Assembly (NCBI GenBank): GCA_030686995.1
Contig: CM060703.1
Span: forward strand, 114,895,361 to 114,959,360
Length of the DNA stretch: 64,000 nt
Direction of reading: 5' to 3'
DNA from: Artemisia argyi
Lineage: Eukaryota; Streptophyta; Magnoliopsida; Asterales; Asteraceae
Positions 10,951 to 22,564 of the stretch are shown one piece after another. The notes under the pieces were generated by a model. That model made no database searches and was not told the DNA's origin. It was given only the letters and a program-made list of their open reading frames with translations. The position numbers and the translations under genes are program-made. Position 1 is the stretch's first letter. Every line of letters starts with the position of its first letter.

Positions 10951-11640
10951 TTGGATCGATCCATGGATTTTGAAAATCTCAAAGAAGGGCAACCTATTCA
11001 AAACCAACCGCTATTTGAAAAAGAAAACTTACTTGAATGGAAAAGTAATTTTGAAAACTATGTGAAATCAATTGATCAACATCTTTGGCATATTATTTCT
11101 TTTGGTAATTTCAAACCAAAGAAAACAAGTTTTTGAAAACCAAGATAACTATCTTAAACTTGATAAAAATACTAAAGCTAAAACAATGCTTTACAAAGCT
11201 TTAGTACCAAATATGAAAGAATGTATTTTTGTCAAAAGGCTAATGATGTTTGGAAAAATATGGTAAACTTTCATCAAGAAATATGTCAAGTCAAAGATGA
11301 TCAATTTGATCTTACATATGAATTAGAAGTTTTAGAAAAACTAATTGATAGACACTTAGTAGAAGTTAATACATGTGCTACTAGTTTAAATGTTTTAAAT
11401 GAAGGTACAAGTGAAGATGAGTACGTGTGTTTTGATGAACCTGCTTGCGTATCTTGGAATGTAATGGATGTTGACGAAGACAATGATCCGGTAGTTTATT
11501 GTCAACTTATTGATACAACAAGCAAGGTGTTAGTTAAGGTGATTACTCGTGTCAAGCTCGTAGTAGTCTTGCTTGCGATTCATGGAATAACTCGGATGAA
11601 GATGAAGTCAATCATCCGGTTTGTGATTCTATACTAGATA
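10951..11640 (+). pseudogene. Gag remnant of element A
   Basis: The first piece (MDFENLKEGQPIQ..., LLEWKSNFENYVKSIDQHLW) has the look of the N-terminal part of copia gag. It is followed in other frames by LDKNTKAKTMLYKALVPN, VWKNMVNFHQ and QVKDDQFDL, all typical of the UBN2/gag region. At least two frameshifts (near 11135 and 11225) break it. After about residue 150 it changes into an acidic stretch (TSEDEYVCFDEP, DVDEDNDP) that I do not recognise. The zinc knuckle and the whole pol are missing. Confidence 0.7.
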
Positions 11641-14600
11641 AAACATCAAGCAAGGTACACTTTGAAATCAAACTCTTTTGCTTTGATTAATTTATCCTAG
11701 GGTTTTCTAAACTAGAAAATGAGTCTAAACACTTGTGCAACATGGACCTAAAATCTATCTTCAAGAATGAGTCTTCAAAATCTCTTAAGAATATCTTTGA
11801 AAAGGAAATCTTATTAGAAGATAAAATGTCTAAAATTAAGAGTAATGTTGAAATTAATCTAGAATGTAAATTATGTCTAGATTACAAACATAAGATTAAA
11901 ATGCAAAATGAGAAAGGAAAAATTATTAGTTAAATTTGATGAAAGCTCAAAATCTCTTGAAAGATTGTTGAGGAGTCAAAGGTTGTTTAAAGATAAAACC
12001 GGATTAGGATTTAACTCAAAAGCACCATTAACTAATAAAACAAAGCAAGTAAAATTTGTCTAACCTAGAAGAGAGATTTAGAGATAATTCTATCTCTAAT
12101 AGAAACTCATGATAAAAGAATTAAGATTATCATACTCTTTGCTTTTATATGATTGTCTAACCTTCTTGGATACATGAGTTATTGAGTTTCAAAGCATGTC
12201 GTCAAACCAAGTTTTTACGCTTAATGCTTATCCGCTTGATAGCATCTCTATGCAATTTAAAAGGTACGCATTACTTAAACTTGACTTTGGTTATATCTTG
12301 TCTCTAGCATTATGTGCTCAAATATGTGTTATTTGTAATACTCTAGAGTGTCTACCTGCTATTTGTAAATAACTAAGATTAGATTCTATGCAACGAGGAA
12401 TTTAGTCTTTAGTACTAGTAGGAGATATAAGGTGTTTTGGTTATTTAACCATCAAGAGATAAACACGAAAAACTCTTGAGTATGTCTCACTCAACTCTTG
12501 CTTATAAGTGAGCTAACTAAGAATTTCCTAAGTGTTAAAATGTCTAACACTTTGGTGATGCTTGCAAAACAAACCTTTGTTAAACAATTTTCTCAAACAC
12601 CATACTTTGAGTCTTTAATTGTGTCTTTCTTCAATCACTCCTTTATGATAATCTCACATAAAACACACAAGGTAAAATAAATCACATTAGCATATATTAG
12701 AATGTGTGAAAGAAAATGAGTTTTCAACATCTAGGATTTACTCATCAAATGTGACACATAGTCTCATGATGTTGTACCTCTTGGACTTTTTCAAAAAGAG
12801 TTCATAGTGTCTTAAGTAAGAAAACCCAAAGAGTCGAGGAGTCGTTGAATATGTCATTTAACGAGTAATCTCCTCCTTCTATGATATCATCTTTGGTAGA
12901 TGATAACTTAGTCGAAAGTCCAATGATGGCAAGACAAGCATGGAGTAAAAATACAAAACAACATCTTTTCACCTTGAGTTAAACATTAAATCAAGTAAAA
13001 TTGACATAAGTTATAAAACTTGATTTATGGGTCATTAGTTGTGTCTAAACAAATTCAACAAAAACAATTTTTGCAATTTAGAATAAAACAAATAGTGAAA
13101 CGAAGTTGATACTTCAAAGTAATCAAGTGAGTATAGTGTCAATTTTTGAAAGTCCTTTTGATAACAAAAGCAAGCCACAAAAGCAAGGGATTTTAACTTA
13201 AAGACATTCCTAGTTGCTCTCTTGTTCTCAATGGTTAAGTTATTGATGACCTATCAAGAATGAGATTAGTAAATCCGTAGGTAAAACTAAACGTAGAGAA
13301 ATGTTTGGAAGACTACTTGTTCTCATAACATTTAGATTCAACATTATGTTTAGCTTTTGTCTATGTGCTCGTGTTAACGAAGATCCTTAAACAACTCGTT
13401 AGTTGAGCCTAGTTGGATACATCATAAGGTACTACACAATTAGAATTATGGTCTCCCAAAAGAACGGGAATAGAAACCATAGTGTTTGACAAATGGAATT
13501 ATGTCGGTAATAAGTTGATGAGAAAAGCACAAGTGGTACTTGCACTTTTATATTTACTTACCCAATGATTCTCCAAAACGCGTAAGATTCTCAAATTTGT
13601 ATCGGATGGAGAAGCACAATCAACAAGCTCCAAGCAAACTCGTGTCAACAACGGAATTTATCTCATCAACATTGGAAGCATCGACTTCGGCAACAATTCA
13701 ATCCATTATGTTCTTAGTCGACATATTGAGATCCCTCATCATCGCCTAGGTAAGATTGTTCATTGAGGAACGTCTTAACTAAGAAAGTCTTCTACGTCAA
13801 CTATTCCATCAACGCGTTCACAAAATCTCTTGAATGTGAAGCATTCATAATTCCTAGGCTTAGTCAAGGACTCATAAGACCTAAAACCTTAGTTTTGAAC
13901 ATTAGGATAAAACCACAAAAATCAAGACAATTCCTTTTGAGTTTTCCCTGCAGATCCCACAGCACCCTCAGACCATACGGGCGGAACCCACTTTTTGGTT
14001 CCGCCTGGTCCGCCAAAGCCACAGAATATTTTATTTTTAATTTCAAAACCAAACACCTCTTTACTCACAACTCCAACTTACCATCAACCCATAAGATTCA
14101 CAAAATGAACAAAACCTCAAGCATCTTCCTCATAACCTTTCATCACTCAAACCTCAAACAACCAATGTGAAATGAGAAACCGAGTTATCCTTTGTCCTAT
14201 CAATATCGAGTCATCCACCATTTCAATATCGAGTTATCCTTTGTCCTATCAATATCGAGTCATCCACCATTTCCATGCCCTCAAAGAAACCAAGAGTCAA
14301 TATCATCTTCACCAATAACTCCACCTAGTCATCTTCACAAGAAGATTCCACAATGTAACCAAACAAGTGTGTCATCCCCACTATAACCTAACCTATTAAG
14401 ATTAAACCACCTTTCATGATACATAAACCTATGTTCACCTTTGTGTCACTCTTTGAAACAAAGGGCAATTGTCATATCCATACTCTCATTAACATATTTG
14501 TCTATGTCGTCAAAAGTCACATGAATTTCATTATGAAATGCGTCTCTTCCACTTTCTAGCAAGTGAAGAACACAAAGAAGATAACCAAGCTTTAAGTGTT

Positions 14601-14858
14601 GTCAAACAATCACCACCTCATTTCACATATCCACTCTCGGTCGTCACCCATACTTTACCACCGTTCACCACATTGTTAAAACAAATGAAAAACGTCATTG
14701 AAACATCACTTGCATTATAAAACGTGTTTAAGCATCAAAATGAGTCAAGCTAACCGCACCTCCACATTGTTTTCATATAGGCACACACTAGAACATACAC
14801 ATTACAATAGTCGTTTACTTAGACTAAAATGTGAAATTTTGATTTTCTAGGAATCATC
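11641..14858. other. Internal non-coding stretch of A
   Basis: About 3.2 kb of AT-rich sequence in the place where a copia element would carry protease, integrase and reverse transcriptase. I see no motif of these and only short accidental frames. One hairpin block homologous to the LTR block is at 13949-14024 (GGGCGGAACCC...GGTTCCGCC). A direct repeat of about 40 bp (CGAGTTATCCTTTGTCC start) is at about 14181-14275. Confidence 0.6.
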
Positions 14859-14859
14859 A

Positions 14860-15965
14860 TGCCTCCTCGAACTCACTACGACCACAAGGACACCATCAAG
14901 TACCTACCAAAACAACCAAAGGTCTTACTCAAACTCAAATCGTTGTTTTCAAAGCCTTACAAAAACGATATGTCCATAAGGGTAGAACCATTGATCCATC
15001 CTTCTTAGAAGGTACAAACCTCTACACGGAACTTGCCACAATCAACTTTGAGTGTCTCTTAGAAATCGACGAGCCTATTTGTTCTAGGTTCATTTTAGAA
15101 TTCTATACATCCGTCACCCTCTCCAAGGATGAGTATGGTCGCATGTCTATTAACTTTAGGGCTAGTAGTCATCAATACTCCTTCACTCTCGAGGAGTTTG
15201 CTCAAATCCTAGGTGTCCCAAACCATGGTACTTACATCTACTCCGACTTGCACTCTCTCTCAACTCTTGACACACTCTTTGACCTTATCTATCCCTATGA
15301 TACCCCTCTTGTGTCCAAAGATGAACTTCGTGACCACCTCTTCATTAGGACCACCAACACTAGGAGAACTAGAACCGGAAATGAGGTCATCTAGGACCCA
15401 TATGGTATGGAATTCAATGAACTCAATCCCCAATTTAAAGGAATGGGAAGAACTCCTTAGAACCAATGAAATTAGCACCATAGGAAACCGGGATCACATC
15501 AATGTTTGTCTTAGCTACATGCTCTATAGCATTTCCACCGGTCAACCTTTTTACTTAGCCTATTACCTAGCCAAAAGAATGACCGACATACCTTTAGTTG
15601 GAAAAACCGCCCTTCCATATGGAATGCTTCTTACTCGGCTATTTAGAGCAATCTCACCCATTTCTCCTAACGGAGATGGAATACGCCTTGACTATTTTCT
15701 AGTTCCTCACACCTTCGTTCCTCTAAGTGATAAACGAGTTTTCAAAAATAAGGGCAAACGTACTCGATCACCTACTCCATCTTCATCATCATCCGGCATG
15801 AGCGACGATGATAAACTACCAAACTCTAAGTTACCTCCTTTAGAATATCTTCAAACTCTCCCCATCATTGACAATGCTTCCGAAGAATTCAAGCAAACCA
15901 AAGGAATGTTCAAGTGTTTTGGAAGGTACCTAAACAAGCTCAAAAAGAAGATTGACCGGTTGTGA
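14860..15965 (+). pseudogene. Broken 'putative plant transposon protein'-type accessory ORF of A
   Basis: ATG at 14860 (MPPRT...) but the homologous frame shifts almost at once. The body runs in another frame up to 15394 (LEFYTSV, SFTLEEFAQILGVPNHG), is cut by a TAG at 15392-15394, and after a shift near 15437 goes on as NRDHINVCLSYML, FYLAYYLAKRM and LPYGMLLTRLF up to 15965, with a low-complexity tail (RSPTPSSSSSG) and a lysine-rich end. This pattern resembles the accessory protein family annotated in plant retroelements as putative plant transposon protein; its function is not known. It lies downstream of where pol should be. Confidence 0.65.
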
Positions 15966-16944
15966 GAAGATTAAGGAGTGTTTGTCTTATGTGTGCTTTA
16001 GAAGCGTCTTTGTGTTAAAACTATGTGAATTATGTGATTTGTATTACTTCTCATATTCATGTTTTATTACGTTTGATGGATTATGTTTTGTATGCTCTTT
16101 TATGATTAATGACAATATTGGTGGTATGTGTCAATTTCATGCTTATGGTAAAATTCATTAAGTTAAGTGAAAATCGTTAGCCCCCGGTCAAAGTCCTAAG
16201 AGATGAATGTCTATATGCCCAATTTTTGCATTTCCTAATCTGTCATATAGTAAATTTTCATTTCCAAGAGTTTTCGAAAATTTTGAAAATCGTTTCGCGG
16301 GTCAAAAGCGCGGACTGTGAAGTTTTTCAGGCCTGGCGGATCCGGCGGATCCCAAATTTGGGTTCCGCCAGTACAATTTCTGGGAATTCCAGAAATGGCC
16401 CAACGGACCTGGCGGATCCCAAAACTGGGTTCCGCCTGTGTAGTCTCAGGGTGCCGCCAGTACCTGCAGAAAATTTGTGAACATTTTTCTTAAGATCATA
16501 ACTTGTAAAGTGTCAAATCATTATCCCAAGTGAGAAACATCTTTCATTAACACCAACAACCATATTGGAACAAACCTCACTCAATAAAACAATTAGGAAG
16601 ACACTTCCCGCCAAAATTCAAATTCAAAACATAACTACCCAAAGGAACCCTTTTAAAGGATCCTTCAAACCTTTGATACATTTTCAACTAAACCACTTCC
16701 ATGATCACAAAGCATTGAGTGCTTAGTTTGGTCTTCCTCTCCATCCTATTTCATTGGATTGACATTACATGATGTGACATGGTCATGAAAATCATGTGAA
16801 ACTTCAATCTTTGAATAGTAAAACATCAAATCCAAACACTTATTTCAACACTTTTTCTCATCCTATAAATGTGAAAGGTTTGCAACAATTCAAATCACAT
16901 CATCAAATCTTCTTCTCTCAAACACCAAAACCAAAACCTTTGAA
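15966..16944. other. Non-coding spacer of A with hairpin block
   Basis: No gene seen. At 16331-16460 there are three GGCGGATCC/GGGTTCCGCC-type pairs, the same hairpin theme as in the LTR of this element. The rest is AT-rich. Confidence 0.6.
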
Positions 16945-18117
16945 ATGACCAAATCCAACACCTCATCCGAGTCATCAAAATTATGTGCTAAAACCTCTAG
17001 GATTAGTGTGAAAACTTGTTGCTTCAACAAAACCACCAAGTCAAGCTCATCATCATCAAGTGATGCCTCACTAAACATCTCTTCACCTATCCAAGATTTT
17101 CTTAACCTTACTACCTCAACTACACCCTCAACACCTTGTAATACCAATGTGATCACCATTCAAGATTTGCTCAATCTTGCCACTCCACCACCTTCTCCAC
17201 CACTTTGGAACTCAAACCTAGCCTCTAATCCATCACCAACTAAACTTTTGAGTGTGTCAACCTCACCTTCCCAACAAGCTTTTAAATCAAAAACTTCTTC
17301 ACCTCAATCACCAACACTTACACCAATGGAAATTTTCCATACACCACCAACATCACCAACACTCAATTTGGAAACTTTTGATGATCTATCATCAAGTCCA
17401 CCATCTTTCTCACTTTTTGATACCGTTGCTCAAATAGAAACCCAACAACAACCTAGTGAGCAACTTAATGATGAACCCCATTACCCATCTACGGTAGAAC
17501 GGTTGGCTTACCGTTATGCTAGACCCTCCATTTTTCCAAATGATCAAGGTCATACCCACCAACAATCATTTGTGTTTCACCCAATTTACAAAGACCTTCA
17601 TGGCAATCCTTCCGGCGAACCAAGCTTCCGCCATTTTGTTCAAAATCAACAACCACAACCACAATAACAATCACCACAACAACAAAATTCCCAAAATTTT
17701 GAAACTCTACTTTCTTCTTATAAGAAAATAGAAACATCCTTATGGGAAAAACCTCCAACCATGAATGAGGAAATAAGTACTCATTTAGCCCACCTTAAGG
17801 TTTTCAAACGAATGGTTGACTCTCAAATCAACCATGTTATGGAATTTCATATGGCATTAGACTCAACAAGTGAAGGAAGCAAACACACCTCTCAACCATC
17901 CACATTTGCTCCTTCAAGTTCAACCCATCCACCACCAACAAATCAAACCTCTCTTCCACCAAACTTTCCCCGCCATGATTGCGGACATTGCGAAAGAACC
18001 GCTCGCATTAGTGAAAGATGTCGAACGGAACTTCGCGAGTTAACCGAAGAAATGAGGTTTATTCTAAACCACATTTTGGATCATCTACAATCCTTGTCTC
18101 ATCCACCACAACCTTAG
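16945..18117 (+). pseudogene. Ser/Pro/Thr-rich accessory ORF of A with one premature stop
   Basis: One frame of 391 codons from ATG 16945 to the stop at 18115-18117, broken by a single TAA at 17665-17667 that a C to T change in a CAA codon would explain (the flanking codons are CAA-rich). The N-terminal 240 residues are Ser/Thr/Pro-rich and low complexity (SSPIQDFLNLTT, TPPPSPPL). The C-terminal part is helical in character, with LAHLKVFKRMVDSQINHV, then a Cys motif (DCGHCERTARISERC, C-x2-C-x9-C) and an amphipathic helix (ELRELTEEMRFILNHIL). I do not recognise the family. The element C frame at 40582-41064 is similarly Pro/Ser-rich but not clearly homologous. Confidence 0.55.
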
Positions 18118-18933
18118 AGTCTCCAAAATGAAACAAAACCGTTTCGTTTGGAAAAAGTCCCCATTTTAACCAACAAAGCAAAACCAAGTCACCTCCTCAC
18201 ATCTCCAAATAAAACCCGCTACAACCCTCAATCCACATTTTCATCTCTAAACAACCCAATCCTTGTTTTTGGATAATGTTTCTCATTAAGGAAAATGATG
18301 ATTTCCTTGTAGCATTTTATGTTCTTAGTTTATTTTTTAGTTTGTCTTTGTAGGATGTTGTCATCTTAATTTGGTGTCTTTGACTCTCTAAGAGTCAAAA
18401 TTTTACAAGTTAAATGAAATTAATTCTACAACAAGGTTTGAAGGGTTTGTTGACCATTTAGGTATGATGAGTGAACTATATCTTGATATGGTACCATACA
18501 TAAATCCTTCCTTGAAAACTCCATTTAGGGGAATAACATTCAAGGGGGAGCATGAGTCTTCCTTTATTCCGCTTCACAACTCTTAGTTGTGTTTTTAAAC
18601 ATGAAATGCTTTCATGACTTATCTTGTGCGGAAACTAACTTTTCTTTTGTAGGTTCAAAATCCATGTCTCCTCTCTTGGCACTCCATTTAGGGGGAGTAT
18701 CAACCAAGGGGGAGCATGCCTATAATTCCGCTTCGCTACTCTTCTTTTTGTTTCGACAAAAAGGGGGAGAATTTATATGAAACTTTCTCTATTATTTTAA
18801 ACTTCCGCACTTCCGCGTAGCTAACTCTTTGCAAAAACAAGTTTCATTACTAACTTTATAAGACTTAACACTAAATCTTATGACTTACTTTTAAGTAAAG
18901 TTTATGTTTTGTCATCAACAAAAAGGGGGAGAT
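18118..18933 (+). other. 3' region of A with multiple polypurine tracts
   Basis: Purine tracts of the type AAGGGGGAG occur at about 18542, 18689, 18705, 18758 and 18921-18932; the last one abuts the 3' LTR and is the likely plus-strand primer. Two of them are followed by CATG(A/C). Repeated polypurine tracts are a reported trait of Sireviruses. Confidence 0.75.
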
Positions 18934-20365
18934 TGTTAATACAAATATCGCCTAAAAACGTTATTTATATTTTACGATCTTTGCTAAGTTTTGTTAATAA
19001 CAAAGTATGAACTTTAGCTAAAAGTAAATTATCACTTTGAGTGTTTAAGTCTTGTTTAACTAATGTTTACATTTCCTTTTAAACTAAACATTGGTTTTAT
19101 TTCTTAAATTAGAAATAGTCACATCACATTTATGGCAAGTTTTGTCATTATGTATTTATGGCAAGTTATGTGTTTGACTTGCTTTCATGTTGCTTGCAAG
19201 TATCATGTTTGACTTACTTTAAGTGATGTGACATTGTTTGGTTGCTAGAAGTTATGAGACAAGACATTGTTTGGTTTGGGAAGTTATTGCTAAAATCTAC
19301 TGCAGACCCGGCGGTACCCTGGGGGTACACGGGCGGAACCCATCTGAGGGTTCCGCCTGATCCGCCAAGCTTGCAGTTTTGTTTGCTATAAATACCAAAC
19401 CATTTGTTTGTTTTGTGTAACCCTTTTAGGACATATATTCACATATTCTCTCAACTAACTCAGTAACCTTTTGATTTGTGATTCTCTTATGTAGCAAGGG
19501 GATTCACAAGATCATTCAAGAAGTTACAAGCTTCAACTCTAAAGTTGCAAGTCTTGGTAGCTTGGTCATGTATAAGCTTTGGTAGTTTATACTTCATGTG
19601 TGTCATGTATGTAGAAGTTATTGGTTAGTATTTTAGGCCTCAAAATACGTAGTGTGTCGGGAGTGGTTGTACCCTTGGAAAAGAACTCGACATCTAGCTT
19701 TGTGTCGGTAAAAGTATAAGCGACGTACGGGAGTGGTTGAACCCATGTAAAAGAACTCGACATCTAGCTTAGTGTCGGTAAAAGTGTAAGCGACGAATGG
19801 GAGTAGTTGTACCCTTGTAAAAGAACTCGACATCTAGCTTAGTGTCGGTAAAAGTGTAAGCGACGTTTTAAAGGTTTTCTCCGCCGGTGAAAGGAGCTTG
19901 TTGATTAGTGCTTATAACTCTCGAGTTGGAAACTCGGGGCGTGGATGTAGGGCAAGGAAAAAGAGTCCTTGTAGCCGAACCACGATAAACAATCATGTTG
20001 TGGTTTGATCGTTTCTTTCTTTATCTTTGCTTATTACATGTTGTCTTTTAGTTATAGTTGCTAACCACATATAGAGCTTTTCAAACGAATTAAAACAAGT
20101 AAAGTTGTATTTATATCTTGAAACAAATGTAAAGCTTTTCAAAGAACTAAAACAAGCAAAGTTAGGATCATCACAAGTAAAGCTTTTCAAAGCATGAAAC
20201 AAGTGAATTTAGAATTGTTATTCACATGAAAAGCTTTTCAAATAATCAAACATATAAAGTTGTGTTTATATATTTAAGCAAATGTCAAGTTTCTAAAAGG
20301 ACATTTAAGCTAAACAAGAATCGAAAAAGCGGTAAACTATTCAACCCCCCTTCTAGTTTTCCACA
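18934..20365 (+). repeat. 3' LTR of element A
   Basis: 1432 bp; matches the 5' LTR at 9462-10894 with about a dozen substitutions and one indel by eye. Hairpin block 19307-19366, TATA box 19386-19395, tandem triplet about 19659-19866. Confidence 0.9.
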
Positions 20366-20370
20366 TACAG
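20366..20370. repeat. Target site duplication TACAG of element A (right)
   Basis: TACAG directly after the terminal CCACA; matches 9457-9461. Confidence 0.9.
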
Positions 20371-20828
20371 GATGACGGCGTCATGTGTAAACAAGTGACG
20401 CCGTCAACTCGCCGCCTATAATGAAATCGGATTTCCTAGATCCAATTGTGACGCCGTCATGTGTGATTTTCTTCTGGGCCGTCACTAATACTTGGACCAT
20501 GACGGCCTTTGGTGATGCCGTCATCTCCAATGCACAAAACTCTATGAATCGTCACGTGTATTGTCCATATCCACCTCTTTTGTTACTCTTGACGCCGTCA
20601 TTAAGAAACATGTGATGCCATCAGGTACTGTTCACAGCAAGGAAAATTAAGACTTTATCGTTTTCTTCCCTTTTATGCTCCAAAAATGTTCAAAATGCTT
20701 CATTTTCCAGATTTCACTCCAAAAGTACCTAAAATGACAAAAGGAACGATTTACGCAATATTTGATCAAATAATCACAACTTCGGGCTTAAATGACCCCT
20801 TAAAAGTGGTTCACTTTTCGCCTCATCA
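20371..20828 (-). repeat. 5' LTR of element F, part 2 (palindrome-rich U3)
   Basis: Continues the LTR interrupted at 9461 and ends at 20828 with CTCATCA, the complement of the LTR start TGATGAG. It contains the TGACGCCGTCA-type palindromes at about 20374-20630, some decayed (for example TGATGCCGTCA). It matches 796-1262. Confidence 0.85.
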
Positions 20829-21667
20829 AGATGTTATAAACAGGTATTTGTTGTGAGCCGTGAGCATAGTTTGTTGGTTCATTTTTGCTCTATATACCAA
20901 CACTGAGAACCTGTTAATATCAGGTGTCATTGCGATGTTTATATTTTGCCAAGAAAGCTATGGAAATATGATAAATTGTTGCATATGAGATACAGGAGGT
21001 TTGCTAGGGTGTCGTGTATTTTGTCAGACAATTTGTTTTCCTAGTAGACTTTAAGTTACATTAATTTTCAAAGAGAGAAAAACCCATTTATATTAGTTCC
21101 AAATTAGGCGCTTTTCTAGTAGGACTGCTCGGCCCTAATCAGGTGCTTTTTTGAGTTCAAGGACTAGACCTTGGCTAGGACTGGGCTTAAGCATTGTATT
21201 AAGGACGTGTCCTTAAGCATGTCACTCCTTTTATCTGTAAATGGGTCGTTCTGGTTCATATATTATCATTAACTGGTTAAGTATAAACATTTTTCTAAGT
21301 GTACAGAAAACGGGTCAAATGGGTAAAAAATCATCTTAATTGTAATCAAATGCAAAAAACTTCTTAAGTTATTTATGAATGCAAGTTGGATAATATTTAT
21401 ATATCTAAAAAACATGTTTGTGGGTCGGCGCGACCGCCCAACAAGCGATAGAATTCTGGAACTGCCAAATATATGAGAACATGTATCAACCATGTACATG
21501 CTCCAAGCGATAGAATTATGTTGCTCTCCAATACTTTACAAATTCAGCTGGTTATCAGTTGCTACTTATGTAGCTGATTTACGTAAAAGCAATATTTGTT
21601 ATAGAAGATGTATCAGCCATGTACATGCTTTGGAACTGATCAATATAAAATAAAAGAGCAAAAGTGA

Positions 21668-21746
21668 AAGAAGAAGAAGAAGAAGAAGAAGAAGAAGAAG
21701 AAGAAGAAGAAGAAGAAGAAGAAGAAGAAGAAGAAGAAGAAGAAGA
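21668..21746. repeat. (GAA)n microsatellite
   Basis: About 26 GAA units on the plus strand. Element D is inserted about 15 bp to its right. Confidence 0.95.
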
Positions 21747-21758
21747 GTAGAGGAGGAG

Positions 21759-21763
21759 ATTTA
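21759..21763. repeat. Target site duplication ATTTA of D (left)
   Basis: ATTTA directly before TGTTAGAATT; the partner is at 29913-29917. Confidence 0.9.
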
Positions 21764-22554
21764 TGTTAGAATTAATATATCATGACCTTCATATAAATAA
21801 ACCAAGTACATCAAAGTGAGCATGAGTGGAAGCAATTATAATAGATCGAATAACATGTAATTAATTAATCATTAATTTAAATAGTAAACATACCGTAGTG
21901 ATTCTAGCCCGAACAAAAATCAATGCAATCTTCCGGAACCAAGAACCCTAATTAGGGTTTATAAGGATTATATGAATTACCCCTTACCTTTTTGTAATTC
22001 AATCCAAGAATCAAACAATAGTGTGTTTGATTCACGTTCTTGTACACACGTACTAATTCAAGAAAAGTATTTGCAAGTAATAAACACAAAACCTTTTTGG
22101 AACCACAAGAAAAACGAAACCCTTAGGGGTGTTCGGTTTTGGATCGACCAAGAAAAGACAAGGAGAAGAAAACACCAAGTTGTGTGTGTACAAGTTATGT
22201 GAAAAACCTACACCTTGGGTTTGCTTATATACTATACAAAACTTGGAGCTCAAGGCACATAAGGAGGTGGAACCTCCCTTGGGCCGATCGGTTTTGGCAC
22301 CCCTTAGGGGTTTCCGGAACCTTCTCTTGTTTCCATGTTTTGTCTAGTAATTAGTTTCCTAATCTTCGTTTAATAATTAATTAGTCATTAATCAATAATA
22401 CTAATTATTATTTATTTGTTTTGTGTTTAATAATTAATTATAACATATTATAAATAATTATTACATTTTCTCTTCATACGTATTGTGTGCAATCCCGTGA
22501 TCTCAAGTTCGATCCTAACACACTACTATTATTATTTTGTCTATAAAACCAACA
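21764..22554 (-). repeat. 3' LTR of element D
   Basis: 791 bp, near-identical to 29122-29912. In element orientation it starts TGTTGGTTTTATAG. Short frames inside (for example 21972-22202) recur in the other LTR and are not genes. Confidence 0.95.
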
Positions 22555-22564
22555 GCTCCCACTT
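22555..22564 (-). promoter_or_regulatory. Polypurine tract of D
   Basis: Minus strand AAGTGGGAGC directly upstream of the 3' LTR; plus-strand priming site. Confidence 0.75.

Larger units (their letters stand above)
9462..20365 (+). mobile_element. Element A: Sirevirus-like non-autonomous Ty1/copia element in the F 5' LTR
   Basis: Complete element of 10,904 bp with LTRs at 9462-10894 and 18934-20365 (TGTTAATA...TTCCACA), an iMet-like primer site right after the 5' LTR, a polypurine tract AAAAGGGGGAGA right before the 3' LTR, and TSD TACAG on both sides. By eye the LTRs differ at roughly a dozen positions (about 99% identical), so the insertion is fairly recent. Several AAGGGGGAGCAT-type tracts near the 3' end and GC-rich hairpins in the LTR are traits reported for Sireviruses. 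A gag remnant, a transposon-type accessory frame and a Pro/Ser-rich frame are present, all broken; protease, integrase and reverse transcriptase are absent. Confidence 0.9.
1..20828 (-). mobile_element. Element F: Athila/Tat-like non-autonomous LTR retrotransposon, nested host of H and A
   Basis: Reads right to left. The 5' LTR is 8489-9461 plus 20371-20828 (split by element A), the primer site is at 8465-8482, the internal region is 1263-8488, and the 3' LTR is 1-1262, cut by the window edge (base 1 matches base 8659 of the 5' LTR, so about 170 bp are missing). LTR ends are TGATGAGG...TATCA. The internal region holds only a broken gag; no protease, reverse transcriptase or integrase is seen. 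The Asp-type primer site, the TGATGAGG start and the GGGAGGCAACCCA motif after the coding part are known hallmarks of the Athila/Tat group. Without H the internal region is about 3.7 kb, close to the 3.5 kb of its relative G. The TSD cannot be checked because the left end is outside the window. Confidence 0.85.
20829..21763. other. Spacer between F and D
   Basis: AT-rich sequence of about 0.9 kb with no credible coding frame. It includes a direct repeat of TGTATCA(A/G)CCATGTACATGC-type bases near 21483 and 21609 and the GAA microsatellite next to element D. Confidence 0.6.

Noticed and set aside
17519..17758. Minus frame with a valine run
   Set aside because: Antisense of the CAA/CCA-rich end of the A Ser/Pro-rich ORF.
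21972..22202. 76-, 66- and 71-codon frames in both D LTRs
   Set aside because: LTR sequence in several overlapping frames; no domain.
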